Source: Treponema parvum (GTDB lineage Bacteria; Spirochaetota; Spirochaetia; Treponematales; Treponemataceae). From it: a DNA stretch of 64,000 nt. Of the stretch, positions 44,041 through 53,014 are shown piece after piece. The notes beneath the pieces were generated by a model, which was given only the letters and a program-made list of their open reading frames with translations, made no database searches and had not been told where the DNA came from. A program made the translations under genes and the position numbers. The stretch lies in assembly GCF_017893945.1 (NCBI RefSeq), contig NZ_CP054257.1, positions 1,674,001-1,738,000 on the forward strand, in the 5' to 3' direction. The first letter of the stretch is position 1. Every line of letters begins with the position of its first letter.

Positions 44041-44608
44041 TATCTATAAAAATTATAAACTGCTTCGCCTTCTCTTGGAAGACGGAGCGGTATTGACCGC
44101 CTTCGACACCGAAACGACGGGAATCACGTGCGAAACCGATAAGATAATAGAAATAGGCGCCGTTAAATTCGATATTGACGGCGTCTTGGATACTTATCAC
44201 ACGCTCGTAGATCCGCTGTCCGATATTCCTGAAGACGTAACGAACGTCAACCACATCACAAATGAAATGGTAAAAGGCAGCCCGCCGGTAGGAAAAGTTC
44301 TTCCCGACTTTTTGCGCTTTATCGACAATTCAATCCTTGTGGCGCACAACGCAAATTTCGATCTGAATTTTATGAATACGGAACTGCTCAGAAACGGAAT
44401 GAAGCCCCTAAAGAATAAAACCATCGACACTTTGGAGCTTGCGCGCTGGGCGTATCCCAAACTCGGAAAATACGCTCTTCAGTTTCTTGCAAAAACTTTT
44501 TCGATAAACGTGGAAAACGCGCACCGCGCTGACGACGACGCTCTGGTATGCATGAATTTGTTTTTGCGCTGCCTTAAAGACACGGATTCGATGCAGGAAA
44601 CGCAGTGA
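44024..44608 (+). CDS. DnaQ-family 3'-5' exonuclease (Pol III epsilon-like)
   Basis: DEDDh exonuclease of 194 residues: ExoI FDTETTGIT (about 27-35), ExoII VAHNANFDLNFMN and ExoIII HRADDDALVC (His and Asp retained). It could be the proofreading epsilon subunit or a free-standing exonuclease; without polymerase context this is open. It begins within the end of the mutase gene, indicating coupling. No polymerase or helicase domain is fused. Confidence 0.88.
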   Translation: MLPGNNIYKNYKLLRLLLEDGAVLTAFDTETTGITCETDKIIEIGAVKFDIDGVLDTYHTLVDPLSDIPEDVTNVNHITNEMVKGSPPVGKVLPDFLRFIDNSILVAHNANFDLNFMNTELLRNGMKPLKNKTIDTLELARWAYPKLGKYALQFLAKTFSINVENAHRADDDALVCMNLFLRCLKDTDSMQETQ

Positions 44609-44676
44609 TCTGAGCGGCTCTGCAGCCCGCCCCGCAAAACGATCTCGAACCGGCCGTAAACGTGTTATGCGCTGCC

Positions 44677-44712
44677 GCTGCGGGACGGCAAAATCAAACT
44701 GCCGCAGCTTTT
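44677..44712 (+). terminator. Possible terminator after the DnaQ-like gene
   Basis: GCTGCGG (44677-44683) pairs with CCGCAGC (44702-44708) across an 18-base loop, followed by TTTT. The stem is short, so confidence is modest. It overlaps the stop of the convergent LysM gene. Confidence 0.4.
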
Positions 44713-45694
44713 ATCCGCGCGGAGCCTTTGCCGGATCTATCGGCATTCCGTTCTGAAAAACCATAAGCGTCATCTGCGGCTGCATACTGATCGTATCTAT
44801 TCCGACGGTGCCGAGCTGCGCCCCGGCCACGACGTAATCGCCTTTTTGAATTTCAACGGAACCCAGTCCCGTATACGCATAAATCAATCCCGTTTTAGAC
44901 TGAACGAAAATCACCTGCCCGAAACCTCGGTAAATTCCGCAGTACATTACCGTGCCGGCTCTTATGGCGGTAACATTTTCATCGCGCTTGGCGGAAAGCT
45001 GAACGCCCGAAACTTTTCCTTTTACATACGTCACTTTAGGATCTTTTACCGGCCACACTACGCCGGTATCGATTTTTTCAGCGTCCGTGTATTTTCTGGG
45101 ATCTGCAGATTTCAAATCCAAAACAGTTGTTTCCGAGATTTTGTTTTGATCGTTCGGATTTTCAGCTTTTGAAGACGCGGGTATTGAAGAAGCGTTTTTT
45201 TTACCCGAGCCGCTTCCGTCCCCGGAATCCGCCGATGCGACAAGGGAATCGGGAACCAGCAATTTTTCGCCCGCTTTAAGAACGGCATCGTTTCCGAGCC
45301 CGTTTAACGCAAAAAGCTCCGAAAGAGGAATACCGTTTTTTCGCGCTATTCCGTAAAACGTATCACCCTTTTGCACGATATAGACCTTCGTGTTTTTCTT
45401 TTGCGAAGAATCCGAAACGGGAGCTCCCGTAAGCGCCGCCGCTGCGGAAATGTCGGCCGAGGGTATCGTAAGTTTTTGCCCCGTTTTTAAAACGTCGCTT
45501 TCCGACATATTATTTGCGGCGCGAAGTTCGGCTACCGTAATCTGATATTTCCGGCTTATGGCATAAAGGGTTTCTCCCTTCGAAACCGTATGAGTGGAAT
45601 CGGCAAATACATATAAACTTAAAAAGACCTGCACCGCCGCACAGAAAAATACCGTCGTTTTTTTTATAGCAAGATTTCCAAATCGTAAATTCAT
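44711..45694 (-). CDS. LysM protein with degenerate M23 (LytM) domain
   Basis: A 327-residue exported protein. After an N-terminal signal sequence (hydrophobic 16-31, FADSTHT) come two LysM peptidoglycan-binding repeats (about 35-79, HTVSKGETLYAISRKY; and about 103-147, YIVQKGDTFYGIARKN). A Ser/Gly/Lys linker leads to a C-terminal M23 fold (GTVMYCGIYRGFGQVIFVQ onward). The metal ligands of active M23 peptidases are missing: the usual H-x-x-G and HLHFE positions read VQSKTGLIYAYTGL and QPQMTLMVFQNG. It probably acts as an EnvC/NlpD-like activator of an amidase, or structurally, rather than as an endopeptidase. Confidence 0.85.
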   Translation of the reverse strand: MNLRFGNLAIKKTTVFFCAAVQVFLSLYVFADSTHTVSKGETLYAISRKYQITVAELRAANNMSESDVLKTGQKLTIPSADISAAAALTGAPVSDSSQKKNTKVYIVQKGDTFYGIARKNGIPLSELFALNGLGNDAVLKAGEKLLVPDSLVASADSGDGSGSGKKNASSIPASSKAENPNDQNKISETTVLDLKSADPRKYTDAEKIDTGVVWPVKDPKVTYVKGKVSGVQLSAKRDENVTAIRAGTVMYCGIYRGFGQVIFVQSKTGLIYAYTGLGSVEIQKGDYVVAGAQLGTVGIDTISMQPQMTLMVFQNGMPIDPAKAPRG

Positions 45695-45836
45695 ACAATA
45701 CCCTTATCGGCATAAAAAAGAATTTTCGTAAGAGTTTGAAAACAAGAAAACTAAACAGCCGCCCCGAAAGACGTTTTTTTCTACGTCTCTGTTCGGCTAA
45801 GGTTTGGCTGCGGCGCGGTAACTCGTTCGGCTACCG

Positions 45837-47057
45837 CTACCTGCTTATTAAGGAACGGAAAAGCGACGCCGCGTCTATACCGTTTATGAGTTCGCCGTCC
45901 GCATAAAGTTTAAGCATGTTTTTGCGTCCGTTTTCAAGGTGAGTCGAAGTTATTCCATGACGTATTGAACTGTCGGCTTCCAAAAGAGCCGAAAGATGAT
46001 CCGCCAAACGTACAAGTTTACCGTCGACGGGTTTGTCCTTGTCGGTATAAACCGAATTCAATTCTTCCCATGAAACTATCTTAGTCTTTCCGTCAATCAT
46101 TACGCGGTTACAAAATTCGTCGCTTGTAAAATAAAGCAGTTCGCCGGAATAAAAATCTTCCATGTACGGCAAAAGCTCTTTACGCACAAACATTTCTTCT
46201 ATTTCTTTTACGATGTGAGGAAGCTCGTCGGTCGCCTGTTTTACCGGCGAAATTATGTCCCGCGTTACCGATTCGGGAAGATCATGAAAAAGCGCGCTGA
46301 AAAAATCGTCGTACAATCTCACCGGTGAAAAATTTACGCTCGTCTCACGCGCCAATAAGACGGTAAGAAGCGCAACAAAAAAACAATGCCCCAAAACGCT
46401 TGTTGCAGGAACCCTTGGCGTCTGGTTCCAGCGGCGCTGAAACCTGAGCTGTTCTATAATCATTAAAAAGTCGAACGGCCTTTGCCGCGTGAGCAAGAGC
46501 TGTAAGGCGCGAAGATCAAGATAGCCCTGCATAACGTCTTCAAGTTCCCGCCGGATCGCGTCAAGGCGGCGCGGTTCGTTTACCATGGAAATCATGTCCA
46601 GCTCTCGCAGCGTAGAATACTTATGCGCGGCGCGAAAAATACGGTAAGTTGTGTTTTCCGTATCGGTTAAAGGAATCAGACCCGACGACTGTCCTACGTA
46701 CAATGTAAAACGGGAAAAAAGCTCGTCGTCATGAATGAGGGAGCGATACTGGGACAAAACCCATTCGTTAAGCCTCATGTATTCGGAAGGATATTCTTTT
46801 TTCATGAGGTGCTGAACGGGAGCCTTTATGTCGCAGAGCGCGATCTTTCTAAGCAAATCGAAGACGGACGCATATATCATCCATTCCCAATCGATTTCGG
46901 TTCCCTTATTCTCTTCAAATTTACCGAAGACATAGGCCAAGACCATTTTTTCGGCGGCCTTATCCATTTCAATTATCTGAAACGGCCTTACAAGGTCGTT
47001 CCATCTTTCAATGGAAAACGCTTCAAATATCTTTAAGATCAATCGTTTATCGAGCAT
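45837..47057 (-). CDS. HD-domain protein (putative phosphohydrolase)
   Basis: A 406-residue cytoplasmic protein. The centre carries an HD metal site: H in SVLGHCFFVALL and HD in FFSALFHDLPESVTRD, with a later Asp in LVRLADHLSALLE. This resembles YfbR-type nucleotidase-like HD proteins. The first 200 residues are helical and not recognised. Substrate unknown. It lies about 60 bp downstream of the nucleoside permease gene on the same strand, so a nucleotide role would fit but is only inference. Confidence 0.75.
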   Translation of the reverse strand: MLDKRLILKIFEAFSIERWNDLVRPFQIIEMDKAAEKMVLAYVFGKFEENKGTEIDWEWMIYASVFDLLRKIALCDIKAPVQHLMKKEYPSEYMRLNEWVLSQYRSLIHDDELFSRFTLYVGQSSGLIPLTDTENTTYRIFRAAHKYSTLRELDMISMVNEPRRLDAIRRELEDVMQGYLDLRALQLLLTRQRPFDFLMIIEQLRFQRRWNQTPRVPATSVLGHCFFVALLTVLLARETSVNFSPVRLYDDFFSALFHDLPESVTRDIISPVKQATDELPHIVKEIEEMFVRKELLPYMEDFYSGELLYFTSDEFCNRVMIDGKTKIVSWEELNSVYTDKDKPVDGKLVRLADHLSALLEADSSIRHGITSTHLENGRKNMLKLYADGELINGIDAASLFRSLISR

Positions 47058-47115
47058 GACTTTTCCGTTAAATTATTAATCCGCTTACACTTTCTTACGC
47101 GAACGCTCCGGCAGC

Positions 47116-48021
47116 TTAGGACGCGCCGGTAACGTAAGGCTTTCCGTTTGCAGCCGGCGCATAATTTTTACCGCTGAATATCACCAAGGCAAGAAGGGTA
47201 ATAACATAGGGCAAAAGATTAAAGAATTCGGCCGGAAGCATATTGCTCAAGACCGGAATATTCACTACATAAATTGCAAAAGCTACAGCCGCTCCGAACA
47301 ACAGTGAAGATCCCGTGATTCCCAAAGGAGACCATCGCCCGAAAGAAACCGCCGCCAGAGAAATAAATCCCGTGCCGTTGATCGTGTTTGACGTATACTG
47401 AATTGTTTCTGTAAGGACAAGGCAGCCGCCGGCTAGTCCCGCCAAAAGGCCTGACGCCAAGACTGCAAAATAACGCATCTTACGGACGTTTACGCCTACG
47501 GAAGCGGCGGCGTCGGGATGTTCTCCGCAGGCGCGCAATCTAAGCCCGAACGGAATTTTATAGAGCATAAACCATGAAATTATTATTACGGCAAGGGCTA
47601 TGTACGCCGTAGGATAAATTCCTCCCGGCCCGGGAAACATGCCGATCTTATAGGGCTGCGTGCGGTCGGAAGAAAAAAGAATTTGGGAAAAGAAAATAGT
47701 CACTCCGGTAGAAAGTAAATTTATACCGGTGCCCGATACCGTTTGGTCGGCGTTCAGCGAAATACTGGCGTAAGCGTGTATGAGCGAAAAAAGCATTCCG
47801 AAAACGGCTCCTACTGCAAGCGCGAGCCACTCGGAATACGGAAAAAACGATTCCATGAGCACGTGCGTAGAAGCTGCGCAAAAAGCGCCTATTCCCAAAA
47901 GGCCTTCAAGGGCGATATTCGTAACGCCGCTTCGTTCACAGATCATGCCGCCGGCGGCGGTTATCAAAATGGGCGACGAAATCATCAGTACGGAAGGTAT
48001 TATTCCTAAAAGCATGTTCAT
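47116..48021 (-). CDS. Nucleoside ABC transporter permease (BMP system, second permease)
   Basis: A 301-residue inner-membrane permease with about 9 helices. GGMICERSGVTNIALEGLLGIGAF (residues 24-47) is the family motif of BmpA/NupQ-type permeases, with GFISLAAVSFGRWSPLG near 222. It pairs with the permease encoded 1 bp upstream. Last gene of the four-gene purine nucleoside uptake operon, equivalent to PnrE of T. pallidum. Confidence 0.88.
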   Translation of the reverse strand: MNMLLGIIPSVLMISSPILITAAGGMICERSGVTNIALEGLLGIGAFCAASTHVLMESFFPYSEWLALAVGAVFGMLFSLIHAYASISLNADQTVSGTGINLLSTGVTIFFSQILFSSDRTQPYKIGMFPGPGGIYPTAYIALAVIIISWFMLYKIPFGLRLRACGEHPDAAASVGVNVRKMRYFAVLASGLLAGLAGGCLVLTETIQYTSNTINGTGFISLAAVSFGRWSPLGITGSSLLFGAAVAFAIYVVNIPVLSNMLPAEFFNLLPYVITLLALVIFSGKNYAPAANGKPYVTGAS

Positions 48022-48022
48022 T

Positions 48023-49270
48023 TTATGCCTCCCCGTCTCCGGTTACGCTGCGCGTTTTACCGCTCACGCCGGATTTTTCAGCCGCATCGTCATCGTACGC
48101 CGCCGCATTTCTTTTTCCGATAGAGTCCTGCGTTCCGCCGCTTTTTTTCAAATTCGCGGATTCAAGTTTTTCCGTCCGCCTTCGCTCTCTCCAGATGAGA
48201 AATAGGCGGAATCCGGCTTTCAGCGAAATAAATACTACCACAAGCCCCTGGATGATAAATGTGATTTCTTTGGGAATCTTATTTGACTGCATGATGGGCT
48301 GGGCGGCCTGCAGCATTCCGAACAGGAGCCCCGCAAAAAAGGTGCCGAGCGCGGTGTTGTTGCCCACGAGGGCGACTGCAATTCCCGTAAATCCGTAATT
48401 ATCCATGCCCGCAATAACTCGGCCGTATTTAAAAGAACCCAGCGCGACAATTCCGCCGCCCAATCCGGCAAAAGCGCCCGAAACGGCCATCGCGATAACT
48501 ATGCTTGCGACAACCGGAATTCCTGAAGCCTTGGCGGCGTCCTTATTAAAACCCGTAGCCCTGAGCCCGAAACCCACATTCGTCTTTTCCATTAAAAACC
48601 AATAGACAAGCACACAGACGAGCATTATGAAAAAGCCGGCGTTAAGAGCGGAAGAATTTGTGAGTTTGGTTAAAAAATTCAAGCGCAGGCTCGCCGTTTC
48701 AGGAAAGTTGGGAGTTTTATAGGTATTCGTGCCGGGTATGGCAAGCGTTACGATGCGGGAAAGAAACAGGGCGATATAATTTAACATTATAGTCGCTACA
48801 ACTTCCGAAACTTCAAAACGCGCTTTTAGATATCCTACGACGCCGCCCCATATTACGCCCGCCGCAGTGGCAAGAACAAGGGCTAAAACCAAGTGAATAA
48901 AGGGTATGGGAGGAAAGGTGAGAGCTACAAGCTGCGCGACGGTCATTCCTATTATGTACTGTCCTTCTCCGCCTATATTGAAAAGTCCCGAACGTGCGGC
49001 GAAGGCCATCGAAAACCCGCATAAGATAAAGGGAACCGAATAGTTAAGCCATTCGCCCACGTAGCGTATGTTCCATTTGCCGTTGTTCGCATTAAAGCCC
49101 GTCACAACTTGAAGAATAGCCTTATATATTCCGGCAGGGCTTCGGCCTACGATTACGACGAGCAAGGTTGCGCAAAGAAATCCCATAAGGACGACTAGAG
49201 CAGAAACGGCTCCGTCGGACTTCATCAAAAAGGCCGTAAAATTTCTTTTTTCTGCGGTATTTTCACTCAT
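48023..49270 (-). CDS. Nucleoside ABC transporter permease (BMP system, first permease)
   Basis: A 415-residue permease with about 10 helices of the NupP type. RSGLFNIGGEGQYIIGMTVA (about 86-105) is the conserved loop, and GFGLRATGFNKDAAKASGI is another family segment. A charged, non-membrane tail of about 60 residues follows the last helix (from WRERRRTEKLESANL to the end) and is not needed for the fold. It corresponds to PnrD. Start overlaps the ATPase gene stop by 4 bp. Confidence 0.88.
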   Translation of the reverse strand: MSENTAEKRNFTAFLMKSDGAVSALVVLMGFLCATLLVVIVGRSPAGIYKAILQVVTGFNANNGKWNIRYVGEWLNYSVPFILCGFSMAFAARSGLFNIGGEGQYIIGMTVAQLVALTFPPIPFIHLVLALVLATAAGVIWGGVVGYLKARFEVSEVVATIMLNYIALFLSRIVTLAIPGTNTYKTPNFPETASLRLNFLTKLTNSSALNAGFFIMLVCVLVYWFLMEKTNVGFGLRATGFNKDAAKASGIPVVASIVIAMAVSGAFAGLGGGIVALGSFKYGRVIAGMDNYGFTGIAVALVGNNTALGTFFAGLLFGMLQAAQPIMQSNKIPKEITFIIQGLVVVFISLKAGFRLFLIWRERRRTEKLESANLKKSGGTQDSIGKRNAAAYDDDAAEKSGVSGKTRSVTGDGEA

Positions 49271-50826
49271 GCGATCCTCTCCGAATGTTTGTCCTTGGAA
49301 CCGGCCATCATAATGCCTATTTCCCTCTCGGTAACTTCGCCCGCGTTAAAAATTCCGGCTATCATACCTTTAGAAATCGTAGCGATCCTGTCGCAAAGAT
49401 TCATAATCTCGTCAAGTTCGAACGAGATCAAAAGAATCGCCCTGCCCTTATCCCTTTCTTCGATAATGCGATTGTGAATGTACTCGATCGCGCCGACGTC
49501 AAGTCCCCGGGTAGGCTGCGCGATTACCAATACTCCGCCGCCCATGTCTACTTCCCGCGCGACGATAGCCTTTTGCTGGTTTCCTCCGGACATGCTTCCG
49601 GCCTTTGTATCCGCGCCCTGAGCAGCCCGTATATCGAACGCCTCTATGAGCGACTCGGCCTTGTTTTTCATTTCGTCTTCTACGAGCACGCAGCCGTTTT
49701 TAGTATACGGCGGAAGATAATAGTTCTTTATGGCGATGTTTTCGGCAAGGGAAAAATCGGCGATGAGCGCATGTTTTTGCCTGTCTTCGGGAATATATCC
49801 CAGACCGGCTTCTATGCGTTTTCTGATCGAATATTTTGACACATCTACGCCGTTAATATATATTTTTCCGCCTGTGAGCGGCGCCATTCCTGTAATTCCG
49901 AAAAGCAGTTCCGACTGCCCGTTGCCGTCAACGCCGGCGACGCCCACAATCTCTCCGGCACGCACGTCAAGCGACAGATCCCGAACGGCGATCTGCCCGC
50001 GGGAGTTTTTTACACAAATTTTATCCAGCAGAAGTTTTACGTCTCCGAACTTCGGCGGCTTTTTTTCGATTTTAAATTTGACCGCGCGCCCTACCATCAT
50101 TTCGGCCAAGTCCTGCTCGGAAACGTCCGAAACTTTTACGGTGCTTATGACTTTTCCGCGGCGCAAAACCGTGCAGCGCTCAGCTACGGCTTTTATTTCC
50201 TGCAGTTTGTGAGTGATTATTATTATGGTTTTTCCTTCGGCTTTAAGACGCTTGATTATAAGGATGAGATCGTCTATTTCCTGCGGAGTGAGAACCGCAG
50301 TCGGTTCGTCAAATATTATTATGTCCGCGCTTCTATAAAGGACTTTAAGAATTTCAACGCGCTGCTGCATTCCCACGGTTATATCTTCTATTTTGTCCTT
50401 AGGATCAACCTTGAGTCCGTATTTTTCGGAAAGCTCGGAAACCTTCTTTTCTGCGGAATTCAAATCCAGCAGTCCGAATTTTTTCTTGGGCTCGAAACCT
50501 AAAACTATGTTTTCGGCTACGGTATAGTTGTGAACAAGTTTAAAATGCTGGTGAACCATACCGATTCCCAATGCGGTAGCGACGTTAGGATCGTCGATCT
50601 TGACCGTCTTGCCTCTGATTTTTATAACCCCGAAGTCGGGTTCGTAAGAACCGAACAGAATAGACATAAGGGTGGATTTTCCCGCGCCGTTTTCACCGAG
50701 CAAGGCCAGAACTTCGTTTTCCTGCACGGTCAAGGTTATATTGTCATTGGCAACGACGCCGGGAAAGGCCTTAGTTATTCCCAGCATTTCGATCAAGTTT
50801 TTTTTATCGGGATCGATATAGTCCAT
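49267..50826 (-). CDS. Nucleoside ABC transporter ATP-binding protein (duplicated ATPase)
   Basis: A 519-residue protein with two ABC domains, as in sugar/nucleoside importers of the RbsA/NupO class. Walker A is GENGAGKST (about 42-50) in the first half; the second half has a degenerate loop, VDGNGQSEL. Signatures are ITVGMQQRVEILK in the first half and MSGGNQQKAIVARE in the second. The start is the ATG of MDYIDPDKK after GAGGTGC; the frame's earlier TTG is inside that ribosome binding site. Corresponds to PnrC. Confidence 0.92.
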   Translation of the reverse strand: MDYIDPDKKNLIEMLGITKAFPGVVANDNITLTVQENEVLALLGENGAGKSTLMSILFGSYEPDFGVIKIRGKTVKIDDPNVATALGIGMVHQHFKLVHNYTVAENIVLGFEPKKKFGLLDLNSAEKKVSELSEKYGLKVDPKDKIEDITVGMQQRVEILKVLYRSADIIIFDEPTAVLTPQEIDDLILIIKRLKAEGKTIIIITHKLQEIKAVAERCTVLRRGKVISTVKVSDVSEQDLAEMMVGRAVKFKIEKKPPKFGDVKLLLDKICVKNSRGQIAVRDLSLDVRAGEIVGVAGVDGNGQSELLFGITGMAPLTGGKIYINGVDVSKYSIRKRIEAGLGYIPEDRQKHALIADFSLAENIAIKNYYLPPYTKNGCVLVEDEMKNKAESLIEAFDIRAAQGADTKAGSMSGGNQQKAIVAREVDMGGGVLVIAQPTRGLDVGAIEYIHNRIIEERDKGRAILLISFELDEIMNLCDRIATISKGMIAGIFNAGEVTEREIGIMMAGSKDKHSERIA

Positions 50827-50841
50827 AGAGCACCTCAAAAT

Positions 50842-50886
50842 AAAAAATACGAGTCCGCCGAAATCTCCAACTTTCGACAGACCCGC
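50842..50886 (-). terminator. Attenuator-like terminator between the binding-protein and ATPase genes
   Basis: On the minus strand GCGGGTCTGTCGAAA pairs with TTTCGGCGGACTCG (50886-50849; three wobble pairs), followed by a run of six T (50847-50842). Partial termination would leave pnrA mRNA in excess over the membrane components. Confidence 0.7.
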
Positions 50887-50901
50887 ACCTTATAAAACGG
50901 T

Positions 50902-52005
50902 TCAGTTGTCTTTTGCGCCGAGTCCTGCAGGAACTTTTCCTGCGGCCAAAGCGTCTTTATAAGTGCCTATGATCTTTATCTTTCCGCTGATAATATTCGC
51001 TCTGTATTCTTCGATCTTTTTAACCACCGACGGTTTAAGATCGGGATTTGCAACCGAAAAACCTACGCCGTCGTCGGCCAGAGAAAGGTTTACGACTCCG
51101 CTTTTGAAGGTTTTGTTTTCCACCGCCTTAAGTGCATATAAGGACGCAGCTTCGACGCGTTTGATCATCGAAGTAAGAACGGCGGATTTTTTTCCTTCAT
51201 AAATGCCGTCGGCATATTGATCGGAATCCACGCCGATCGCCCACACGTTTTTTCCGCTCATGCGGTATTCTTTTGCCTGCGCTATAGTACCGTTGCCGGT
51301 TCCGCCCGCTGCAGAATAAATCGCATACACTCCGCTGTCAAACCAATTCTTCGCCTGTGTTTTTGCGAGTTCGGGTTTACCCCAGTCGTTGGCATAAAAA
51401 TCTACGATCTCGGCGTTCGGAATAACGGCCCTAAGCCCCTGAATATAACCTACTTCAAATTTTGTGATGGTTACGCCCGGAACTCCGCCGATAAATCCGA
51501 ATCTGGGTTTTGCAATCTTTTCTTCCTGAGCCTGCAAAGCCGCTGCAACGCCGACCAAAAAAGATCCCTGCTCTTCGGTAAAGACAAATTCCATCACATT
51601 GGGTTTGTTCACCCAATCCACATCGACTATCATGTATTTTTGATTGGGATATTCTTCCGAAACTTCCGAAAGCGCATCCGCAAAGGTAAAACCCGTAACT
51701 ACTATCAAATCCGGCGCTTCGTCGGAAATTTGCTTCAATACGGGAATATACATGTCCTGCGTTTGGCAGGAAACCACTTCGTATTTATTACCGCGGCCTT
51801 TTTGATTTTCCCATGTGTCACCGTAATAAGAAAGAATTCCGCGCCATGCGGCAGCATTAAAAGATTTGTCATCGATCCCCGTTGCGTCAGTAATCAATTT
51901 TACTACGGGACGGCTGTCTGAAGAAGCAGAGTTTTCCTTTGCTCCGCTGGCAAAAACCAATGATGCACCGATCAAAACGGCAAACAAAAAAACAACCTTT
52001 TTCAC
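50902..52005 (-). CDS. pnrA: BMP-family purine nucleoside-binding protein
   Basis: Substrate receptor of a nucleoside ABC importer, 367 residues. BMP signature segments are VKLITDATGIDDKSFNAAAWRG (after the mature N-terminus), YMIVDVDWVNKPNV, FGFIGGVPGVTITKFEVGYIQG and YAIYSAAGGTGNGTIAQAKE. The start is a GTG after AGGAGGACACA. The signal peptide ends VFASGAKEN without a Cys, so the product seems to be a soluble or peptidase-I-processed protein, whereas T. pallidum PnrA (TmpC) is a lipoprotein. Promoter at 52071-52099; a leader hairpin precedes the gene. It probably supplies purines to an organism unable to make them, by analogy. Confidence 0.9.
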   Translation of the reverse strand: MKKVVFLFAVLIGASLVFASGAKENSASSDSRPVVKLITDATGIDDKSFNAAAWRGILSYYGDTWENQKGRGNKYEVVSCQTQDMYIPVLKQISDEAPDLIVVTGFTFADALSEVSEEYPNQKYMIVDVDWVNKPNVMEFVFTEEQGSFLVGVAAALQAQEEKIAKPRFGFIGGVPGVTITKFEVGYIQGLRAVIPNAEIVDFYANDWGKPELAKTQAKNWFDSGVYAIYSAAGGTGNGTIAQAKEYRMSGKNVWAIGVDSDQYADGIYEGKKSAVLTSMIKRVEAASLYALKAVENKTFKSGVVNLSLADDGVGFSVANPDLKPSVVKKIEEYRANIISGKIKIIGTYKDALAAGKVPAGLGAKDN

Positions 52006-52023
52006 TGTGTCCTCCTAAGCTGT

Positions 52024-52050
52024 AAGGAGCGGCGAAATACCGTACTCCTT
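52024..52050 (-). promoter_or_regulatory. Stem-loop in the pnrA mRNA leader
   Basis: AAGGAG and CTCCTT pair at the ends, with an inner CGG/CCG pairing, within the predicted 58-base leader. It does not resemble a purine riboswitch. It could protect the 5' end or influence ribosome access; the true ribosome binding site lies downstream. Confidence 0.45.
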
Positions 52051-52070
52051 ATACTTATATCTATAAGAAA

Positions 52071-52099
52071 ATGATACCTTATTTTCAGGGAAATGTAAA
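52071..52099 (-). promoter_or_regulatory. Promoter of the pnr operon
   Basis: -35 TTTACA (52099-52094), 17-bp spacer, -10 TATCAT (52076-52071), each one mismatch from consensus. Confidence 0.65.
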
Positions 52100-52189
52100 A
52101 TCAATTTTCCGACTCTTTCGCTACGCAATGAAACGGCACGTTTTGAAAACGAGATACTCAAGACGAGATTCCGGCAGCGTAACGATTCT

Positions 52190-52993
52190 CTAGGAGCTTA
52201 TTCCTGCTTTGTGGTCTTTTTCCATCTTTTCGTTCCAGACTAAAGCCTTCTTTTTTATGTCTTCGGCTTCGTCGCGGGCTTCCATGGCGATGCACAGCCG
52301 TCTTTGCGCCAGCAAAAAATTTATTCCCATGCGCATATCGTCTATGCGTCTTGTCGAAAGCTCGTAGCGCTCCCTGTAAGACGTCGCAGACTTGCCCAAA
52401 AGCGACTTTATAAGGCGCAGGCAGAACACCGCGCTTTCATAGTCCGGCGAACGCGGGTCAAAATAACTTTTAGTAGCCTGTTTCATGTCTATCATGTTTT
52501 TTGCGACTACGGCGAACCTGCCTTCCACTTCGACAAAGGACCATTTCCATTTTGAATTTTCGCCGAAAGCGTCTTTAAGCATGCTGATCGCAAGGCCTAA
52601 TTTTCGTATCTGATAATATCTTTTTTCCAGCGGAGTATTGCTTATCTCGGCCACACGGTCTTCAAGTTCGGAATATGCGATGTCGACCGAATTGGAAACT
52701 ATCTCTTCAAGGTATATTATCGCCTTATACAAGGCCTTTCTTGCGTCGTTAAGAACATCGTTATTCCTAAATTCAAGAAATTTTACGGACAGAGAATTTA
52801 TTATCATGTACATGGAAGCCTGATAGATCATCTCGTCGCATAAAAGCAGCTTTTTATATCCAATGCCGGAAAGATCCTTTTCAATGAGTCTTAAAAAATT
52901 CTGTTCTTTCTCGCTCGAACTTATAATGTTATTTTTATACGGAAGTATCGTTTTTTCATACAGTTCTTGGGCTTCGGTTGAAATTTTAGCCAT
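52190..52993 (-). CDS. Conserved spirochaete-type protein of unknown function
   Basis: A 267-residue soluble protein, predominantly alpha-helical, with no signal peptide, membrane helix or motif I recognise. Charged helices fill most of the length (for example ISSSEKEQNFLRLIEKDLSGIGY and KYRERYELSTRR-like LGKSATSYRERYELSTRRID). A single aromatic patch (NSKWKWSFVEVEGRF) marks the middle. CAGGAGTTTTTT supplies the ribosome binding site. It follows recN after 22 bp on the same strand and is probably co-transcribed with nadK-recN. Confidence 0.7.
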   Translation of the reverse strand: MAKISTEAQELYEKTILPYKNNIISSSEKEQNFLRLIEKDLSGIGYKKLLLCDEMIYQASMYMIINSLSVKFLEFRNNDVLNDARKALYKAIIYLEEIVSNSVDIAYSELEDRVAEISNTPLEKRYYQIRKLGLAISMLKDAFGENSKWKWSFVEVEGRFAVVAKNMIDMKQATKSYFDPRSPDYESAVFCLRLIKSLLGKSATSYRERYELSTRRIDDMRMGINFLLAQRRLCIAMEARDEAEDIKKKALVWNEKMEKDHKAGISS

Positions 52994-53014
52994 AAAAAAC
53001 TCCTGAACCTTGCA

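Noticed and set aside
45704..45711. Exact GCCGATAA on the minus strand upstream of the LysM/M23 gene, possible sigma-28 promoter
   Set aside because: No TAAA-type -35 at 15 or 16 bp, and the element overlaps the AAGGG ribosome binding site 9 bp from the start codon.
52139..52151. CGTTTT-C-AAAACG palindrome as terminator of the gene ending at 52190
   Set aside because: The stem is AT-rich and short, with no T-run beyond it; it may be incidental.
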